DNA of 64,000 nucleotides from Lapillicoccus jejuensis (lineage in GTDB: Bacteria; Actinomycetota; Actinomycetes; Actinomycetales; Dermatophilaceae), in assembly GCF_006715055.1 (NCBI RefSeq), contig NZ_VFMN01000001.1:496001-560000 (forward strand), read 5' to 3'. Below, one piece after another: positions 63,726 through 64,000 of this stretch. The notes beneath the pieces were generated by a model that did no database searches, had not been told where the DNA came from, and worked only from the letters and a program-made list of their open reading frames with translations. The stretch's first letter is position 1. Every line of letters starts with the position of its first letter. Made by a program: the position numbers and the translations under genes.

Positions 63726-64000
63726 TCACTCCCCGCGGGTCTTCTTGATGATCTCCTCGGCGACGGCGCGGGGCACCTCGGCGTAGGAGTCGAACTGCAT
63801 GGAGTAGTTGGCCCGGCCCTGGGTCTTCGACCGCAGGTCGCCGACGTAGCCGAACATCTCCGACAGCGGGACGAGGCCCTTGACGACCTTGGCGCCGCTG
63901 ATGTCCTCCATGGCCTGGATCTGCCCGCGGCGCGAGTTGATGTCGCCGATGACGTCGCCCATGTAGTCCTCGGGCGTGCGCACCTCGACGGCCATCATCG
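63726..64000 (-). CDS. fusA: Translation elongation factor G (C-terminal end only)
   Basis: The visible part is the last 90 codons, starting outside the window. It is domain V/IV of [43 protein letters not shown] and [23 protein letters not shown] drives translocation. The order fusA-tuf is the normal end of the str operon. Confidence 0.96.
   Translation of the reverse strand, partial: MMAVEVRTPEDYMGDVIGDINSRRGQIQAMEDISGAKVVKGLVPLSEMFGYVGDLRSKTQGRANYSMQFDSYAEVPRAVAEEIIKKTRGE

Overview
The window is chromosomal DNA of a high-GC actinobacterium. The third codon position is almost always G or C, GTG starts are common, and neighbouring genes usually overlap by 4 bp (ATGA or GTGA) or 1 bp (TGATG or TAATG). 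Many promoters place a TANNNT -10 box only 6-8 nt before the start codon, as expected for leaderless actinobacterial mRNAs. Gene content (zinc-type S14, acidic or Ala-rich tails on ribosomal proteins, an L17 with an extra C-terminal domain, a complete mce locus) suggests Micrococcales, perhaps the Intrasporangiaceae/Dermatophilaceae group. The genus is inference.

Layout. 1-5.1 kb (minus strand): alpha-glucoside uptake and hydrolysis genes in the order binding lipoprotein, two permeases, LacI-type regulator, alpha-glucosidase (cut by the window edge), with a 16-bp palindromic operator upstream. 5.2-7.5 kb (plus): class I fumarase and beta-carbonic anhydrase. 7.5-9.8 kb (minus): TetR regulator coupled to a cytoplasmic GH66 dextranase-like enzyme. 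9.8-12.3 kb (minus): rplM-rpsI-glmM. 12.5-13.1 kb: ArsR-type regulator. 13.2-24.0 kb (minus): one translationally coupled mce operon, mceG-yrbEA-yrbEB-mceABCDEF plus two Mce-associated membrane proteins, opposed by a PucR-type regulator across a spacer full of CCGGTCA-like boxes. 25.5-28.2 kb: three secreted proteins, two sharing a two-cysteine module. 28.2-34.0 kb: a pyroglutamate (5-oxoproline) locus with DUF969-DUF979-DUF2891 and pxpABC on opposite strands. A GntR-type regulator lies between them and the same palindrome TTGTTnAACAA sits in both promoters. 34.1-38.3 kb: an APC permease, a frameshifted secreted-protein gene and an ABC-F ATPase.

38.4-56.8 kb: the ribosomal superoperon read on the minus strand, S10 to spc to alpha (rpsJ through rplQ), with secY-adk-map-infA-rpmJ inside it. 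It is followed by a divergent DinB/DUF2087 pair and truA. The 26-kb accessory block from 12.5 to 38.3 kb therefore separates truA from rplM-rpsI-glmM, which are normally close neighbours in actinobacteria. 57.2-62.3 kb: five ordinary genes (VOC protein, DUF2785, M18 aminopeptidase, threonine synthase, membrane protein) between the S10 operon and the str-type genes tuf and fusA (the latter cut by the window end).

How the parts work together: import and hydrolysis of alpha-glucosides/isomalto-oligosaccharides, lipid or sterol import by Mce, and recycling of pyroglutamate to glutamate are embedded in core translation genes. No tRNA, rRNA, CRISPR array, insertion sequence, prophage or attachment site was seen. 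The most promising new material is the pair of matched operators that defines a 5-oxoproline regulon including DUF2891, the box array at mceG, the paired-cysteine secreted proteins next to mce, and the extra domain on L17.
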